Positions 36,733 to 47,957 of a stretch of 64,000 nucleotides of DNA are shown piece after piece. Within the stretch, counting starts at the first letter, position 1, and each line of letters opens with the position of its first letter. The notes under the pieces were generated by a model. It ran no database searches, was not told the DNA's origin, and was given only the letters and a program-made list of their open reading frames with translations. The translations under genes and the position numbers were made by a program. This DNA comes from Sedimenticola sp. (lineage in GTDB: Bacteria > Pseudomonadota > Gammaproteobacteria > Chromatiales > Chromatiaceae): positions 310,001 through 374,000 of the forward strand of contig JAMOLT010000010.1 in the NCBI GenBank assembly GCA_027068915.1, read 5' to 3'.

Positions 36733-37590
36733 TTACCGCTTTCCAAGCGCAAACTGGTAGAGCCGGTTCTTCTTCTCTCCGGTAATCTTTGCCGTCAAGG
36801 CTGCCGCCTGTTTGACCGGCAACTCTTGCAAAAGCAGCCCCAGTATCCGCCGGGATTCCATCGACAGGCCGCCTTCGGCTCGTGCAGTGTTTGCTGCCAC
36901 GACAATCACAAACTCCCCGCGCTGACGCATGGTGTCAGCAGCCACGCTGGCGACAACTTCCTGCAATTTTCCCTGCATCACTTCTTCATACTGTTTGGTC
37001 AGCTCCCGAGCGACACAGACTTCCCTTTCGCCACCCAGCACTTCGAGCATATCCTGCAGCGCATACAGTATCCGGTGGGATGACTCATAAAAAACCTGTG
37101 TGCTCGCCACTACCTGCAGCTCGGCAAGCTTCCGCTTGCGTGCTGCGGATGTGCGGGGCAGAAAACCATGAAAGCAGAAGGCATCCACCGGCAGACCCGA
37201 TACGCTCAGCGCAGCAATCAGAGCACTGGGGCCGGGTACGGGAGAAACAGGGATGCCTTGCTCGCGGCAAGCCCTGATCAGGGGAAAGCCGGGGTCGCTG
37301 ATCAAGGGCGTGCCGGCATCGGAAATCAGCGCCAGGGACCTCCCTTCCCTGAGCATGTCCAAAATCCCGTGCATTGCCTGCCGCTCGTTATGTTCATGCA
37401 AGGCCAGCATCGGAGTATCTATGCCATGATGCTGCAGCAGGCGGCGACTGTGACGGGTATCTTCGGCGGCAATTCGCTCTACCTGCCGCAACACATCGAT
37501 GGCGCGCAAGCTGATATCATCAAGGTTCCCGATGGGGGTGGACACCACATATAAAACAGCGCTGGGATTTGACACTTCAGGCTTGCTCAT
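36733..37590 (-). CDS. rsmI: RsmI, 16S rRNA 2'-O-ribose C1402 methyltransferase
   Basis: RsmI methylates the ribose of C1402, the same nucleotide modified by RsmH. The 285 residues have LYVVSTPIGNLDDISLRAI, AAEDTRHSRRLLQHHGI, the SAM-site LISDAGTPLISDPGFPL, and VPGPSALIAALSVSGLP, then the FYESSHRI segment. Length matches E. coli (286). Its ATG is directly back to back with the lpoA upstream region, an arrangement conserved in gammaproteobacteria. Confidence 0.96.
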   Translation of the reverse strand: MSKPEVSNPSAVLYVVSTPIGNLDDISLRAIDVLRQVERIAAEDTRHSRRLLQHHGIDTPMLALHEHNERQAMHGILDMLREGRSLALISDAGTPLISDPGFPLIRACREQGIPVSPVPGPSALIAALSVSGLPVDAFCFHGFLPRTSAARKRKLAELQVVASTQVFYESSHRILYALQDMLEVLGGEREVCVARELTKQYEEVMQGKLQEVVASVAADTMRQRGEFVIVVAANTARAEGGLSMESRRILGLLLQELPVKQAAALTAKITGEKKNRLYQFALGKR

Positions 37591-37629
37591 ATGATACTCT
37601 GCTGCTTCCTTTATTTGGGCAAATGGACG

Positions 37630-39535
37630 ATGCGCAACAGATATACCATACAGATCTTCTTTCCGCTCATGCTTCTGTTGCTGCTGGCAGGCTGTGACAC
37701 CATTTCAGTCAAACCAGCAGCGCCGGTTGACCCCCAGGCAAGCCATGCAGCGCGCATGTTCGATCAGCAGCGCTATGAAGCAGCAGCTGATCTGTATCTG
37801 GACTTGGCAGAACGCACTTCGAACAACACCCACAACCTGTATCTGCTGTTTGCAGCTGACAGTCTGATCCATGACGGGCAACTTGACAAGGCTGACAGCA
37901 TCCTTCAGCAGCTGGACAGCACAGCTCTGCCCCGGGAACAGCGATTTCGGCAAGCACTGATTCAGGCCGACCTTGCTCTTGGGCGCCACCAACCGGAAAA
38001 GGCTCTCGATCTGCTGGCAACGGTTCCCCCACTTGCAGGCGATGATGAAAAAATTCGCTTTCACACCACCCGTGCCGCCGCATTCAGGGAGCGCCAGGAT
38101 GGAACCGGGTATGTCACGGAGCTCATCGCCCTGGACAAGCTGCTTCCCTCCGACGAACAGCAACTACAGGTACAAACCGAGATCCTCTCTGTCCTTGCCC
38201 GCCATAGCCCCCAGTCACTGAAAGAGCAGTTCCCCGCCCCCGACACCATCACCCAGGGCTGGCTGGAGCTTGCCGGTCTGCTGCGAGACTTTCCCAATGC
38301 TCCCGGGGAAATCATCGCGCCCTACCGAGAATGGCGGGATTTGTACCCTGATCACCCTGCTGTGCCGGAATTACTCACCAGCTATTACAGCCGTCAGCAG
38401 CAGCAAGTTCCCGTCGAAATCAGCCAGATTGCGGTACTCCTGCCGCTGCAAGGGCCTTATGCCTCACCGGCACGCGCCATCCGCGATGGCCTGATGAGCG
38501 CCTGGTACGAAGACCCCGACGAAAGCCGGCCGCGGCTAAAGTTCTATGATTCCAGCAACAGCGAGCAGATCTGGCCGCTGCTGAATCAGGTTGCAGACGA
38601 GGGGGCGGATATTGTGATCGGCCCCCTTTCCAAACAGGCCGTAGTGCAGCTTGCCCGGGCAGGCGGCCTGCCGCTGCCGGTGCTGGCGCTGAATCAGGTA
38701 AACACGGACAGCATCCCTCCACAGAATCTTTACCAGTTTTCACTATCTCCCGAGGATGAGGCACGCCAGGTGGCAATCTGGGCCGCTTACCAGGGATACC
38801 ACGAACCCGCCATGCTCTATCCCTCTTCTTCTCTGGGAAAGCGCATGGCCACAGCTTTCATGGAAACCTGGCGGCAACTGGGCGGCAGCAGCATGCGCTC
38901 CCAGGCTTACGACCCGGCCAGCAAGGATTTTTCCACCCCTGTTGCCCAGCTGGTCATGTCCGCCCAACGCAAGGCACAGCTGGAAGAACAGAAGAAAGCC
39001 AGGGAAGAGGGTATCGAATATACGCTGCCCCCCAGGGGCATGGATTTTATTTTCGCCATTGGCAACAAACAGCAAATGCGCCAGATACGCCCCATGCTGC
39101 AATTTCACTTTGCCGAGGGGTTGCCGGTACTGAGTACATCCAGAGCCTGGGACGGCCAATTGAAGAATGATGAAAGTTTCGACCTGGCCGGCATCATCCT
39201 GCCCGAAATGCCCTGGATGCTGGACGGTGATACCGACAATCCGCTTTCCCGGAAAAACCTGCAGGATCATCTGGCCCGAAGTGAAAGAAAGTATCTGCGC
39301 CTCCTGCCCATGGGAATCGATGCCTACCAGGTATTGTCCCATCTTGGAAAACTGGAAACGGCCGGCCTGCCTCCCTTCAAAGGCAATACCGGGCTGCTGT
39401 ACCTGGATAACGAACGCCAGTTACTGCGCCGCATGACCTGGATTTCCCTGCAGGCGCCCCCCCGGATACTGGGGATCACGCCCCCCGCCAACGCCGTAAG
39501 CGTGCTTCCCGCAGCCCCCCCGGACATTCGCCTTG

Positions 39536-39564
<29 letters not shown>
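37630..39564 (+). CDS. lpoA: LpoA (LppC), outer-membrane lipoprotein activator of PBP1A
   Basis: LpoA is an outer-membrane lipoprotein that reaches through peptidoglycan to activate PBP1A. The 644-residue product has a lipoprotein signal with lipobox LLAGC (Cys near 22). An N-terminal TPR-like helical domain spans about 40-265. The C-terminal part is a periplasmic-binding-protein-like domain (QIAVLLPLQGPYASPARAIRDG; DIVIGPLSKQAV; DFIFAIGNKQQMRQI). I chose the ATG at 37630 because the signal peptide begins there; the ATG at 37591 would add 13 residues without purpose. Confidence 0.92.
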
Positions 39565-40517
<953 letters not shown>

Positions 40518-40518
40518 A

Positions 40519-40544
40519 TTGCTGCTATTGCGCAACAGCAGCAA
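40519..40544 (+). promoter_or_regulatory. Palindrome between diaA and GlcD-like gene
   Basis: TTGCTGCT and AGCAGCAA enclose TTGCGCAA, itself a palindrome, with one unpaired base on each side. This 26-base near-perfect inverted repeat starts one base after the diaA stop and ends nine bases before the next start. It is followed by GGGTTTTTG, so it may terminate diaA transcription or shape initiation of the next gene. Confidence 0.55.
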
Positions 40545-40553
40545 ACCGGGTTT

Positions 40554-41933
40554 TTGCGATTGAAAACCGAACACCTGGATACGCTGAGGGCACTTTTTCC
40601 AGCGCCGGATCTGCTCGTCCACCCGGCAGACACCCTTGCCTACAGTTACGACAACAGCCAGCTGCAATCCATTCCCGCAGCCGTGGTCTTCCCTCGAAAT
40701 AATGAGCAGATCTCGCAGTTACTGCAGCATTGCAACCAGTGGCGACTACCCCTCAGCTGCCGTGGCAGGGGTACCGGCACTACGGGGGCATCCATCCCCA
40801 CAGCCGGAGGCATCGCCCTATCCCTGGAACGCATGGACAGCATTCTCGAGATTGACCCGGAAAATCGGCTGGCAAGGGTACAGCCCGGCGTGACCAATCA
40901 GCAGTTGCAGCAGGCCGTCGCCGAACACGGTTTTTTCTGGCCGCCTGATCCCACCAGCGCCGCCGTATGTACCATCGGCGGAAATCTGGCCTGCAATGCC
41001 GCCGGACCCAGGGCAGTAAAATACGGAACCTGCCGGGAGAACACCCTGGGGCTGAGCGCTATTACCGGCAGCGGAACGCTTATCCACACCGGCGTGCGCA
41101 CCACCAAGGGCGTGGTGGGCTATGACCTGACCCGCCTGCTCATCGGCTCGGAAGGAACCCTGGCGGTCATCACCGAGGCCACGCTCAAGCTCACCCCGCT
41201 ACCCGAAGCCCGGCGCACCCTGCAGGCCGTCTACCCGGACGTGGCAACCGCCGCAACCGCCGTATCCGCCATCATGGCCCAGCCCGTCACCCCTTCAGCG
41301 CTGGAGTTCATGGATGGCCAGGCGCTGCACATGGTGAGAAACTATTCCGACCCCGGACTTGCAGACGACGCCGGCGCCCTGTTGATGATCGAACTCGAGG
41401 AAAGCGCCGCGGCCATCGACGCCGCCAGCAAACAAATCGCAGCAACAGCCAACATTCCGGGCTGCCTGTCGGTGGAAATCGCCAGCAGCCGGGAACAGGT
41501 GCAAAAACTCTGGCGCACCCGCAAGGCGCTGTCGCCTGCCCTGCGCAATATCGCACCAAAAAAAATCAATGAAGACGTGGTGGTGCCGGTTTCCCGTATT
41601 CCGGATCTCATTCACGGACTGACCGGACTGGCGCAAAAACACGCCATCACCATCGTCAATTTCGGCCACGCAGGCAACGGCAACATCCACGTCAATCTGT
41701 TGATCAACCCTGACGACCCGCAGCAGCTTGCACAGGCCGAGATTTGTCTGGATGAGGTATTCAGCCTGGTTCTCGGGCTGGGTGGAACCCTTTCCGGCGA
41801 GCATGGCATCGGTTTGGTCAAGCGCGAGTTCGTACGCCGGGAGATCGACGACCCTACCTTGGCGCTCATGCACCAGCTGAAAAACCTGTTTGACCCCAAT
41901 GGCATCTTGAATCCGGGGAAAACCCTGCCCTGA
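40554..41933 (+). CDS. FAD-binding oxidoreductase, GlcD / D-lactate dehydrogenase family
   Basis: This is a flavoprotein of the VAO/PCMH superfamily, oxidising a D-2-hydroxy acid such as glycolate, D-lactate or 2-hydroxyglutarate. The 459 residues have the FAD domain (AVVFPRNNEQISQLL; CRGRGTGTTGASIPTAGGIALSL; CTIGGNLACNAAGPRAVKYG; RLLIGSEGTLAVITEATL). The C-terminal cap keeps the HAGNGNIHVN and GEHGIG motifs that bind metal or substrate. Residues alone do not fix the substrate. No ATG is available; TTG at 40554 or 40560 must start the gene. GlcE and GlcF partners are absent from the window. Confidence 0.88.
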   Translation: MRLKTEHLDTLRALFPAPDLLVHPADTLAYSYDNSQLQSIPAAVVFPRNNEQISQLLQHCNQWRLPLSCRGRGTGTTGASIPTAGGIALSLERMDSILEIDPENRLARVQPGVTNQQLQQAVAEHGFFWPPDPTSAAVCTIGGNLACNAAGPRAVKYGTCRENTLGLSAITGSGTLIHTGVRTTKGVVGYDLTRLLIGSEGTLAVITEATLKLTPLPEARRTLQAVYPDVATAATAVSAIMAQPVTPSALEFMDGQALHMVRNYSDPGLADDAGALLMIELEESAAAIDAASKQIAATANIPGCLSVEIASSREQVQKLWRTRKALSPALRNIAPKKINEDVVVPVSRIPDLIHGLTGLAQKHAITIVNFGHAGNGNIHVNLLINPDDPQQLAQAEICLDEVFSLVLGLGGTLSGEHGIGLVKREFVRREIDDPTLALMHQLKNLFDPNGILNPGKTLP

Positions 41934-41991
41934 CCCGGCCTCATTTCGGTTAATATTAAGAAACCTTTGGCCGACAACAGCAGGAAAGCTC

Positions 41992-43428
41992 ATGGTTTCA
42001 TTGCGTTCACTCACCTCTTTTCTTCTGGCCTGCTCGATCACCCCGGCATCGCTCGGCGCTGGAGAACTGGTATCCGGGATCGAAGACCAGACCGGGCTCT
42101 CCATTACCATCTACAACAATGACCTGGCGTTGATCAAGGACAGACGCAAGACCGACCTGCCCGCTGGCAGCATCGATCTGGCAATTCGCGGCGTCAGCGC
42201 AAAAATACGCCCGGAAACCGCCCTGCTCCGCAACATCAACCAGCCTGATGCATTGCAGGTGCTGGAACAGAATTTCAACTTCGATCTGCTGACCCCAGCA
42301 AAGATGCTGGAAAAATATGTCGGCCAGACCGTGGAGATCATTCGCATGAATCCCGCCACTGGCGAGGAAACCCAACAGGCAGCCACCATTCTCAGCACCA
42401 ACAACGGCGTGGTGGCAAAAATCGCCGGGCGCATCGAAACCAATCCGAAAGGCCGTTATATTTTCCCCAGTATCCCGGAAAACCTGCGGGACAAGCCTAC
42501 CCTGGTGACGCAGATCAACAACACAGCCACAGGTGTACAAGAGCTGGAACTATCTTATTTGTCCCGCGGGCTGGGCTGGAAAGCAGACTATGTTGCAGAG
42601 CTGAACAGCACGGATGACGCGCTGGATCTGGCTGGCTGGGTCACCCTCACCAACAACAGCGGCACAACTTACCCACGGGTCCGGCTGCAGCTGGTCGCCG
42701 GGGATGTCAATCAGGTGGAAGAACAAAAACGCTACAGAAGGGCCGCCGCATTAGAAATGGCTATCGCAGAAGCGCCCCCTCCCATGCGCGAAGAAGCACT
42801 GTTTGAATATCACCTGTACACCCTGGAATACCCCACCACCATTGCCGACAAGCAAACCAAGCAGGTTTCACTGCTCAGCGCGAGCAAAGTACCTGTCACC
42901 AAGGAGCTGATTTTCAGGGGGCAGGACTACTACTACCACGATGCCTACCAATCTCTTGGCCGCCCGCTCAAGGCGGCAGTCTATATCAAGCTTGAGAACC
43001 AGGTCAGCCACGGCATGGGAATGCCCCTGCCCAAGGGCATCGTGCGGGTATACAAACGCGACAACAGCGGCAGTGCCCAGTTCGTGGGCGAAGACCGTAT
43101 GGATCATACCCCAAAAAATGAAACCATCCGCCTGAAGCTGGGAGAGGCCTTCGACGTCACCGCCAAAAAAACCCAACTCGACTATGTAAAGGTGAATTTT
43201 GGCCATCCCTACCGCTATGCCGCGGAAAGCACTTACCGCATCGAGCTAAAGAATGCCAAGAGCATGCCGATAAAAGTCATGGTACAGGAGCCCATCCCAG
43301 GAGACTGGAAGATCATCCATGAATCCACAAAGCACAAAAAAGTGGCGGCAGGATTGGCCGAATGGCAGATCGAGATACCTGCGGAAGGATCCACCATTCT
43401 GGAATACAGGGTACTGGTGCGCTATTAA
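41992..43428 (+). CDS. DUF4139 domain secreted protein
   Basis: This 478-residue protein has a signal peptide ending near residue 23 and the DUF4139 architecture. The N-terminal part starts with TGLSITIYNNDLALIKDRR. The middle region contains LELSYLSRGLGWKADYVAEL. The C-terminal domain ends in TILEYRVLVRY. Relatives are exported proteins of unknown function in proteobacteria. It lies between a GlcD-like gene and nhaD with gaps of about 60 bases, so co-transcription is possible. No catalytic motif is apparent. Confidence 0.87.
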   Translation: MVSLRSLTSFLLACSITPASLGAGELVSGIEDQTGLSITIYNNDLALIKDRRKTDLPAGSIDLAIRGVSAKIRPETALLRNINQPDALQVLEQNFNFDLLTPAKMLEKYVGQTVEIIRMNPATGEETQQAATILSTNNGVVAKIAGRIETNPKGRYIFPSIPENLRDKPTLVTQINNTATGVQELELSYLSRGLGWKADYVAELNSTDDALDLAGWVTLTNNSGTTYPRVRLQLVAGDVNQVEEQKRYRRAAALEMAIAEAPPPMREEALFEYHLYTLEYPTTIADKQTKQVSLLSASKVPVTKELIFRGQDYYYHDAYQSLGRPLKAAVYIKLENQVSHGMGMPLPKGIVRVYKRDNSGSAQFVGEDRMDHTPKNETIRLKLGEAFDVTAKKTQLDYVKVNFGHPYRYAAESTYRIELKNAKSMPIKVMVQEPIPGDWKIIHESTKHKKVAAGLAEWQIEIPAEGSTILEYRVLVRY

Positions 43429-43486
43429 CGAGGCAGCAGTCTCTCCCGAAAAGGGATGAAACGACAAACTCAAGGAGTTGCATCAC

Positions 43487-44911
43487 ATGCTGAAATTGTT
43501 TGCTGCTATTTTACTGCTGTTTGCACCGACACAGGTGCTGGCAACAGAGGAGATCCTCATCAATCTGACCACCCACTGGGTAGGATTTGCCTCTTTGGGA
43601 GTTTTTTTCGTCGCCTATCTGCTGGTAATGGCGGAAGAATTCACCCATTTGCGTAAATCCAAGCCGGTAATGCTGGCAGCGGGGATCATCTGGGCAATGA
43701 TTGCGCTGGTGTACCAATTCCAGGGACTCGATCACGAAGTCGAAAATGCAGTACGGCACAACCTGGAAGAATATGCGGAACTGATGCTGTTTCTGCTGGT
43801 GGCCATGACCTACATTAACGCAATGGACGAACGCCTGATATTCGAAAGCCTGCGGGTTTGGCTGGTGCGCAAGGGGCTGAGTTTCCGCTCCCTGTTCTGG
43901 GTCACAGGCCTGCTGGCATTCTTCATCTCCCCCATCGCAGACAACCTCACCACCGCACTGCTGATGTGCGCCGTGGTCATGGCCGTGGGAGGAAGCAATA
44001 CAAAGTTCATCCTCCTGGCCTGTATCAATATCGTTATCGCAGCAAATGCGGGGGGTGCTTTCAGTCCCTTTGGCGACATCACCACCCTGATGGTTTGGCA
44101 GAAAGGCATTCAAACCGCCCAGGGAGGCGTCGATTTCTGGGCTTTCTTCGCATTGTTCATCCCTTCTTTGGTGAATTGGTTGATACCGGCGGCAATCATG
44201 AGCCTGTCCGTACCAAAAGCCCACCCGGATCCCGTAAAAGAATCCATCACCACCAAGCGAGGCGCCAAGCGTATCGTAATTCTGTTCCTGCTGACCATCA
44301 CCACGGCAGTGCTGTTCCACAACTATTTGCAACTGCCACCGGTCATCGGCATGCTCACGGGACTGGCCTATTTGCAGTTCTTCGGTTACTACCTGAAGAA
44401 ATCCCGCACCCGCAACGAAAGCCGCCAATCCGCCGAGAAAGCCGGACAGATCGGTGATCCGGTTGCATTTGATATTTTCAGCAGTGTGTCGCGGGCAGAA
44501 TGGGACACCCTATTCTTCTTCTACGGCGTGGTGTTGTGCGTGGGGGGACTGGGCTTCATCGGCTACCTGTCCATGGCATCCGAGGTCATGTACAGCCAAT
44601 GGGGGCCCACATATGCCAATATAGCAGTCGGGGTAATGTCCGCCATCGTGGACAATATTCCGGTCATGTTCGCTGTTCTCACCATGATGCCAGACATGTC
44701 CTCAGGACAGTGGCTGCTGGTGACCTTGACCGCGGGAGTGGGCGGCTCACTGCTATCCATCGGATCCGCAGCCGGGGTCGCCCTGATGGGACAGGCAAGG
44801 GGGAAATACACCTTTTTCGGTCATTTGAAGTGGACGCCGGTCATTGCTCTGGGCTACGGGGCCAGCATATTAATGCACATGTGGCTGAACAACCATCTTT
44901 TTGCCTCTTGA
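43487..44911 (+). CDS. nhaD: NhaD-type Na+/H+ antiporter
   Basis: NhaD exchanges sodium (and often lithium) for protons across the inner membrane, typical of marine and alkaliphilic bacteria. The 474-residue product has about 12 membrane helices within an ion-transporter (IT) superfamily fold. It begins with a cleavable-looking hydrophobic N-terminus and contains SPIADNLTTALLMCAVVMAVGG, NAGGAFSPFGDITTLMVW, and VDNIPVMFAVLTMMP. The ATG at 43487 is chosen because AAGGAG lies nine bases upstream. It points to a saline or sodium-cycling habitat. Confidence 0.92.
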   Translation: MLKLFAAILLLFAPTQVLATEEILINLTTHWVGFASLGVFFVAYLLVMAEEFTHLRKSKPVMLAAGIIWAMIALVYQFQGLDHEVENAVRHNLEEYAELMLFLLVAMTYINAMDERLIFESLRVWLVRKGLSFRSLFWVTGLLAFFISPIADNLTTALLMCAVVMAVGGSNTKFILLACINIVIAANAGGAFSPFGDITTLMVWQKGIQTAQGGVDFWAFFALFIPSLVNWLIPAAIMSLSVPKAHPDPVKESITTKRGAKRIVILFLLTITTAVLFHNYLQLPPVIGMLTGLAYLQFFGYYLKKSRTRNESRQSAEKAGQIGDPVAFDIFSSVSRAEWDTLFFFYGVVLCVGGLGFIGYLSMASEVMYSQWGPTYANIAVGVMSAIVDNIPVMFAVLTMMPDMSSGQWLLVTLTAGVGGSLLSIGSAAGVALMGQARGKYTFFGHLKWTPVIALGYGASILMHMWLNNHLFAS

Positions 44912-45109
44912 TGCAGCAACGCACAGACCGGGTCTGATGCCGCCCAGCAGCCTGCAGGATACAGCAACTTCCTTGCGCCGCCACAATTCGGATAGCAGCG
45001 GATTATGATATAGTTCAAACCTTACATGGCTTTAGAGTCAAGCCACCAGCATGTGCTGGCAGGTGGTTTTACTCTTGAACTATATTAATTATCTTTTCCG
45101 GAGGCTGAC
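44912..45109 (+). promoter_or_regulatory. nhaD-prk intergenic region with structured element
   Basis: Within this gap, 45008-45085 can fold into one long structure. The 11-bp inverted repeat ATATAGTTCAA (45008-45018) / TTGAACTATAT (45075-45085) closes it. Inside, GAGT-c-AAGCCACC (45035-45047) pairs with GGTGGTTT-t-ACTC (45062-45074), and AGC/GCT forms the tip. A 16-base bulge sits at 45019-45034. A TATGAT -10-like hexamer (45005-45010) overlaps the left arm without a good -35. GGAGG lies five bases before the prk start. It may be a leader RNA or an operator; the sequence does not decide. Confidence 0.6.
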
Positions 45110-45985
45110 ATGTCCAAGAAACACCCCGTCGTAGTTGTTACCGGTTCATCCGGTGCCGGAACCACTACCGTAAAACGTGCATTCGAGCATATTTTCACCC
45201 GCGAAGGCATCAACGCCGCCATCGTCGAAGGCGACAGCTTTCACCGCTATGACCGCGTTCAAATGCGGGAAAAAATGGCGCAAGGCATGAGTCATTTCGG
45301 GCCAGAAGCCAATCTCTTCGACAAGATCGAAGAACTGTTCCGCGTCTATGGCGAAACCGGGGGAGGCAAGAAACGCTACTATCTACACAGCGGCGAGGAA
45401 GCCGAGGAACACAATGCGCGCCTGGGCTGCGACAACAAACCGGGTGAATTTACTCCCTGGGAAGACATCCCCGGCGGTACGGATTTGCTGTTCTATGAGG
45501 GACTGCACGGCATGGTTGTCACCGATGAAGCGGATGTTGCCAGTCAGGTTGACCTGGGCATTGGCGTGGTACCTGTGGTCAACCTGGAATGGATCCAGAA
45601 AATCCACCGTGACGGCAAGGAACGCGGCTATTCTGCAGAAGCGACTGTTGAGACCATCATGCGCCGCATGCCGGACTACATCAACCACATCACCCCGCAG
45701 TTCTCCCGTACGGACATCAATTTCCAGCGCGTTGCAACAGTGGACACCTCCAACCCTTTCATCGCCCGGGATATTCCCACACCGGACGAAAGCTTTGTGG
45801 TCATTCGCTTCGCCAATCCAGAAAAATGTGATGTGAAATTCCCGGATCTGCTGAGCATAATCCCGGACTCTTTCATGTCCCGCCGTAACACCATCGTGGT
45901 GCCCGGTGGAAAGATGGGTTTCGCCATGGAGGTCATCCTCGGCCCGATCATCGACAAGATGATGGACGCACGCAACCACGGCTGA
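45110..45985 (+). CDS. prk: Phosphoribulokinase, class I (proteobacterial)
   Basis: Phosphoribulokinase makes ribulose-1,5-bisphosphate for RuBisCO, the signature step of the Calvin-Benson-Bassham cycle. The 291-residue length is that of the octameric proteobacterial enzyme. It shows the P-loop VTGSSGAGTTTVKRAF (residues 10-25), IVEGDSFHRYDR, FGPEANLFDKIEELF, YYLHSGEEAEEHN, and the Walker B-like FYEGLHGMVV. No RuBisCO or other cbb gene is in the window, so it is encoded apart from them. It has its own structured upstream region and a strong terminator, and is probably monocistronic. Confidence 0.97.
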   Translation: MSKKHPVVVVTGSSGAGTTTVKRAFEHIFTREGINAAIVEGDSFHRYDRVQMREKMAQGMSHFGPEANLFDKIEELFRVYGETGGGKKRYYLHSGEEAEEHNARLGCDNKPGEFTPWEDIPGGTDLLFYEGLHGMVVTDEADVASQVDLGIGVVPVVNLEWIQKIHRDGKERGYSAEATVETIMRRMPDYINHITPQFSRTDINFQRVATVDTSNPFIARDIPTPDESFVVIRFANPEKCDVKFPDLLSIIPDSFMSRRNTIVVPGGKMGFAMEVILGPIIDKMMDARNHG

Positions 45986-46003
45986 CTTGTTAACCTGTAT
46001 ATG

Positions 46004-46037
46004 AAAAAAGGGATGGCAGCAATGCCATCCCTTTTTT
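46004..46037. terminator. Bidirectional intrinsic terminator, prk/dxs
   Basis: AAAAAAGGGATGGC and GCCATCCCTTTTTT form a perfect 14-bp stem, GC-rich inside with A and T tracts outside, around a 6-base loop. It ends both prk (plus, stop 18 bases before) and dxs (minus). Confidence 0.95.
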
Positions 46038-46057
46038 CTTAGCCTGTGGATAAAGAA

Positions 46058-47956
46058 TCAGGAAGAATCTGTCCCCATGCGTTCCCTGACAACTGTCAGT
46101 ATTTGCCCTGCGGTCAAACCCGCCATTTCCAGCTGCTCAGACTGGGTGCCCTGTTCCAGATACTCGTCCGGCAAGCCAAAATGCATGATATCCACCTTCA
46201 GGCCTTCGCCATGCAGGCATTCAGCAACCGCTGATCCCGCGCCACCCATGAGGGCGTTTTCCTCGAGCGTAATCAGCAGGCTGTGATCTTCGGCCAGCTG
46301 CCGCACCAGCGCCTCATCCAGAGGTTTCACGAAGCGCATGTTCGCCAGGGTGGCATCCAGTTCTTCAGCCACTTCCTGCCCGACCTGTACCAAGGAACCA
46401 AAACAAAGCAATGCGACTCTCTTGCCCTGGCGGCGGATCTCGCCTTTGCCCCAGGGCAAGGCCTCCCGCTCTGGCTCCGGCATCACACCCGGCCCCGCCC
46501 CTCTGGGGAAACGCACCATAGCCGGGCCATGATACTCCCAGGCTGTTTGCAGCATTTGCCTGCATTCATTTTCATCCGCCGGCGCCAGTATGGCCATATT
46601 GGGAATGCAGCGCACATAACTCAGGTCAAAAGCTCCGGCATGGGTGGCGCCATCAGCACCTACCAGGCCCGCTCGATCCACCGCCAGCGTAACATCCAGG
46701 TTTTGCAGGGCGATATCATGAATAAGCTGGTCATAGGCACGCTGCAGGAAGGTTGAATAGATCGCCACCACTGGCTTCAAACCATCACAGGCCATCCCCG
46801 CCGCCAGCGTCAGGGCATGCTGTTCGGCGATACCCACATCGAAATAGCGCTGTGGAAATTCCCTGGCGAAACGCACCAGGCCGGAGCCTTCGCACATGGC
46901 CGGAGTAATCGCCACCAGCCGTTCATCCACCACGGCACAGTCACAAACCCAGTCAGAAAACAATTGGGTATAGGCTCTGGCGCCAGAGCTGCCCGCGCCC
47001 GCTTGCTCCCCGGTATCAGGGTCAAACGGGCCGACGCCATGATACACACAGGGATCGCCTTCCGCCGGCGCAAAGCCCCTGCCTTTCTGTGTTACCACAT
47101 GCAAAAACCGGGGGCCGCGCATCTGTCTCATGTTGTGCAGGGTGTGTACCAGCAGCGGCAGGTCATGTCCGTCGATCGGGCCGATATAGTTGAACCCCAG
47201 CTCTTCAAACAAGGTTCCGGGAATCAGCATGCCTTTCATATGCTCTTCCCAGCGATCCACAAGATCACGCACTCCGGGCATAACCCCCAGAACATTCTTC
47301 CCGCCTTCGCGCACCTTGTTGTAAAAGCGACTGGACAACACCCGCGCCAGGTAGTTGCTGACCGCACCCACAGGCTGGGAGATAGACATATCGTTGTCGT
47401 TGAGCACCACCAGCAAGTCCATATCCAGTGCGCCCGCATGATTTAATGCCTCGAATGCCATGCCGGCTGACAAGGCGCCATCACCAATAACGGCAATGTG
47501 CTCGCGCTGCATGCCTTCCAGCTTGGCGGCGATGGCCATGCCCAGAGCAGCGCCGATAGAGGTACTGGAATGGCCGGCACCAAACGCGTCATATTCTGAT
47601 TCCGCACATTTCAGAAAGCCTGACAGTCCACCTTTCTGACGCAGGCTGCGCATTCTGTCACGTCTGCCGGTGAGGATCTTGTGGGGATAAGCCTGGTGCC
47701 CCACATCCCAGATCAGGCGATCCCGCGGGGTGTCGAATACATAGTGCAAGGCTATCGTGAGTTCCACCACTCCCAGCCCTGCCGCCAGATGGCCACCAGT
47801 ACGGGAAACACTCTCCACCAGAAATCTGCGCAGCTCCACAGCCAGTGCATCCAGTTGCTCTACTTCCAGCAGGCGTAAATCTTCAGGCAGATCGATCTGC
47901 TGCAACAAGGAAGATGTCTGATGCTCGCCGCTGGTGGACATTAAGGTAGAATACAT
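46058..47956 (-). CDS. dxs: Dxs, 1-deoxy-D-xylulose-5-phosphate synthase
   Basis: Dxs is the thiamine diphosphate enzyme that condenses pyruvate and glyceraldehyde-3-phosphate, feeding isoprenoid, thiamine and vitamin B6 synthesis. The 632 residues show [36 protein letters not shown], the TPP motif [18 protein letters not shown] to [17 protein letters not shown], and transketolase central and C-terminal domains ([32 protein letters not shown]). Another in-frame ATG five codons downstream could be used. It is divergent from the 48000 gene across a 43-base gap with a palindrome. Confidence 0.97.
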   Translation of the reverse strand: MYSTLMSTSGEHQTSSLLQQIDLPEDLRLLEVEQLDALAVELRRFLVESVSRTGGHLAAGLGVVELTIALHYVFDTPRDRLIWDVGHQAYPHKILTGRRDRMRSLRQKGGLSGFLKCAESEYDAFGAGHSSTSIGAALGMAIAAKLEGMQREHIAVIGDGALSAGMAFEALNHAGALDMDLLVVLNDNDMSISQPVGAVSNYLARVLSSRFYNKVREGGKNVLGVMPGVRDLVDRWEEHMKGMLIPGTLFEELGFNYIGPIDGHDLPLLVHTLHNMRQMRGPRFLHVVTQKGRGFAPAEGDPCVYHGVGPFDPDTGEQAGAGSSGARAYTQLFSDWVCDCAVVDERLVAITPAMCEGSGLVRFAREFPQRYFDVGIAEQHALTLAAGMACDGLKPVVAIYSTFLQRAYDQLIHDIALQNLDVTLAVDRAGLVGADGATHAGAFDLSYVRCIPNMAILAPADENECRQMLQTAWEYHGPAMVRFPRGAGPGVMPEPEREALPWGKGEIRRQGKRVALLCFGSLVQVGQEVAEELDATLANMRFVKPLDEALVRQLAEDHSLLITLEENALMGGAGSAVAECLHGEGLKVDIMHFGLPDEYLEQGTQSEQLEMAGLTAGQILTVVRERMGTDSS

Positions 47957-47957
47957 C

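Noticed and set aside
44926-44938. CAGACC/GTCTG stem after nhaD as a terminator
   Set aside because: The stem is only five to six pairs with a 2-base loop and no T-run.
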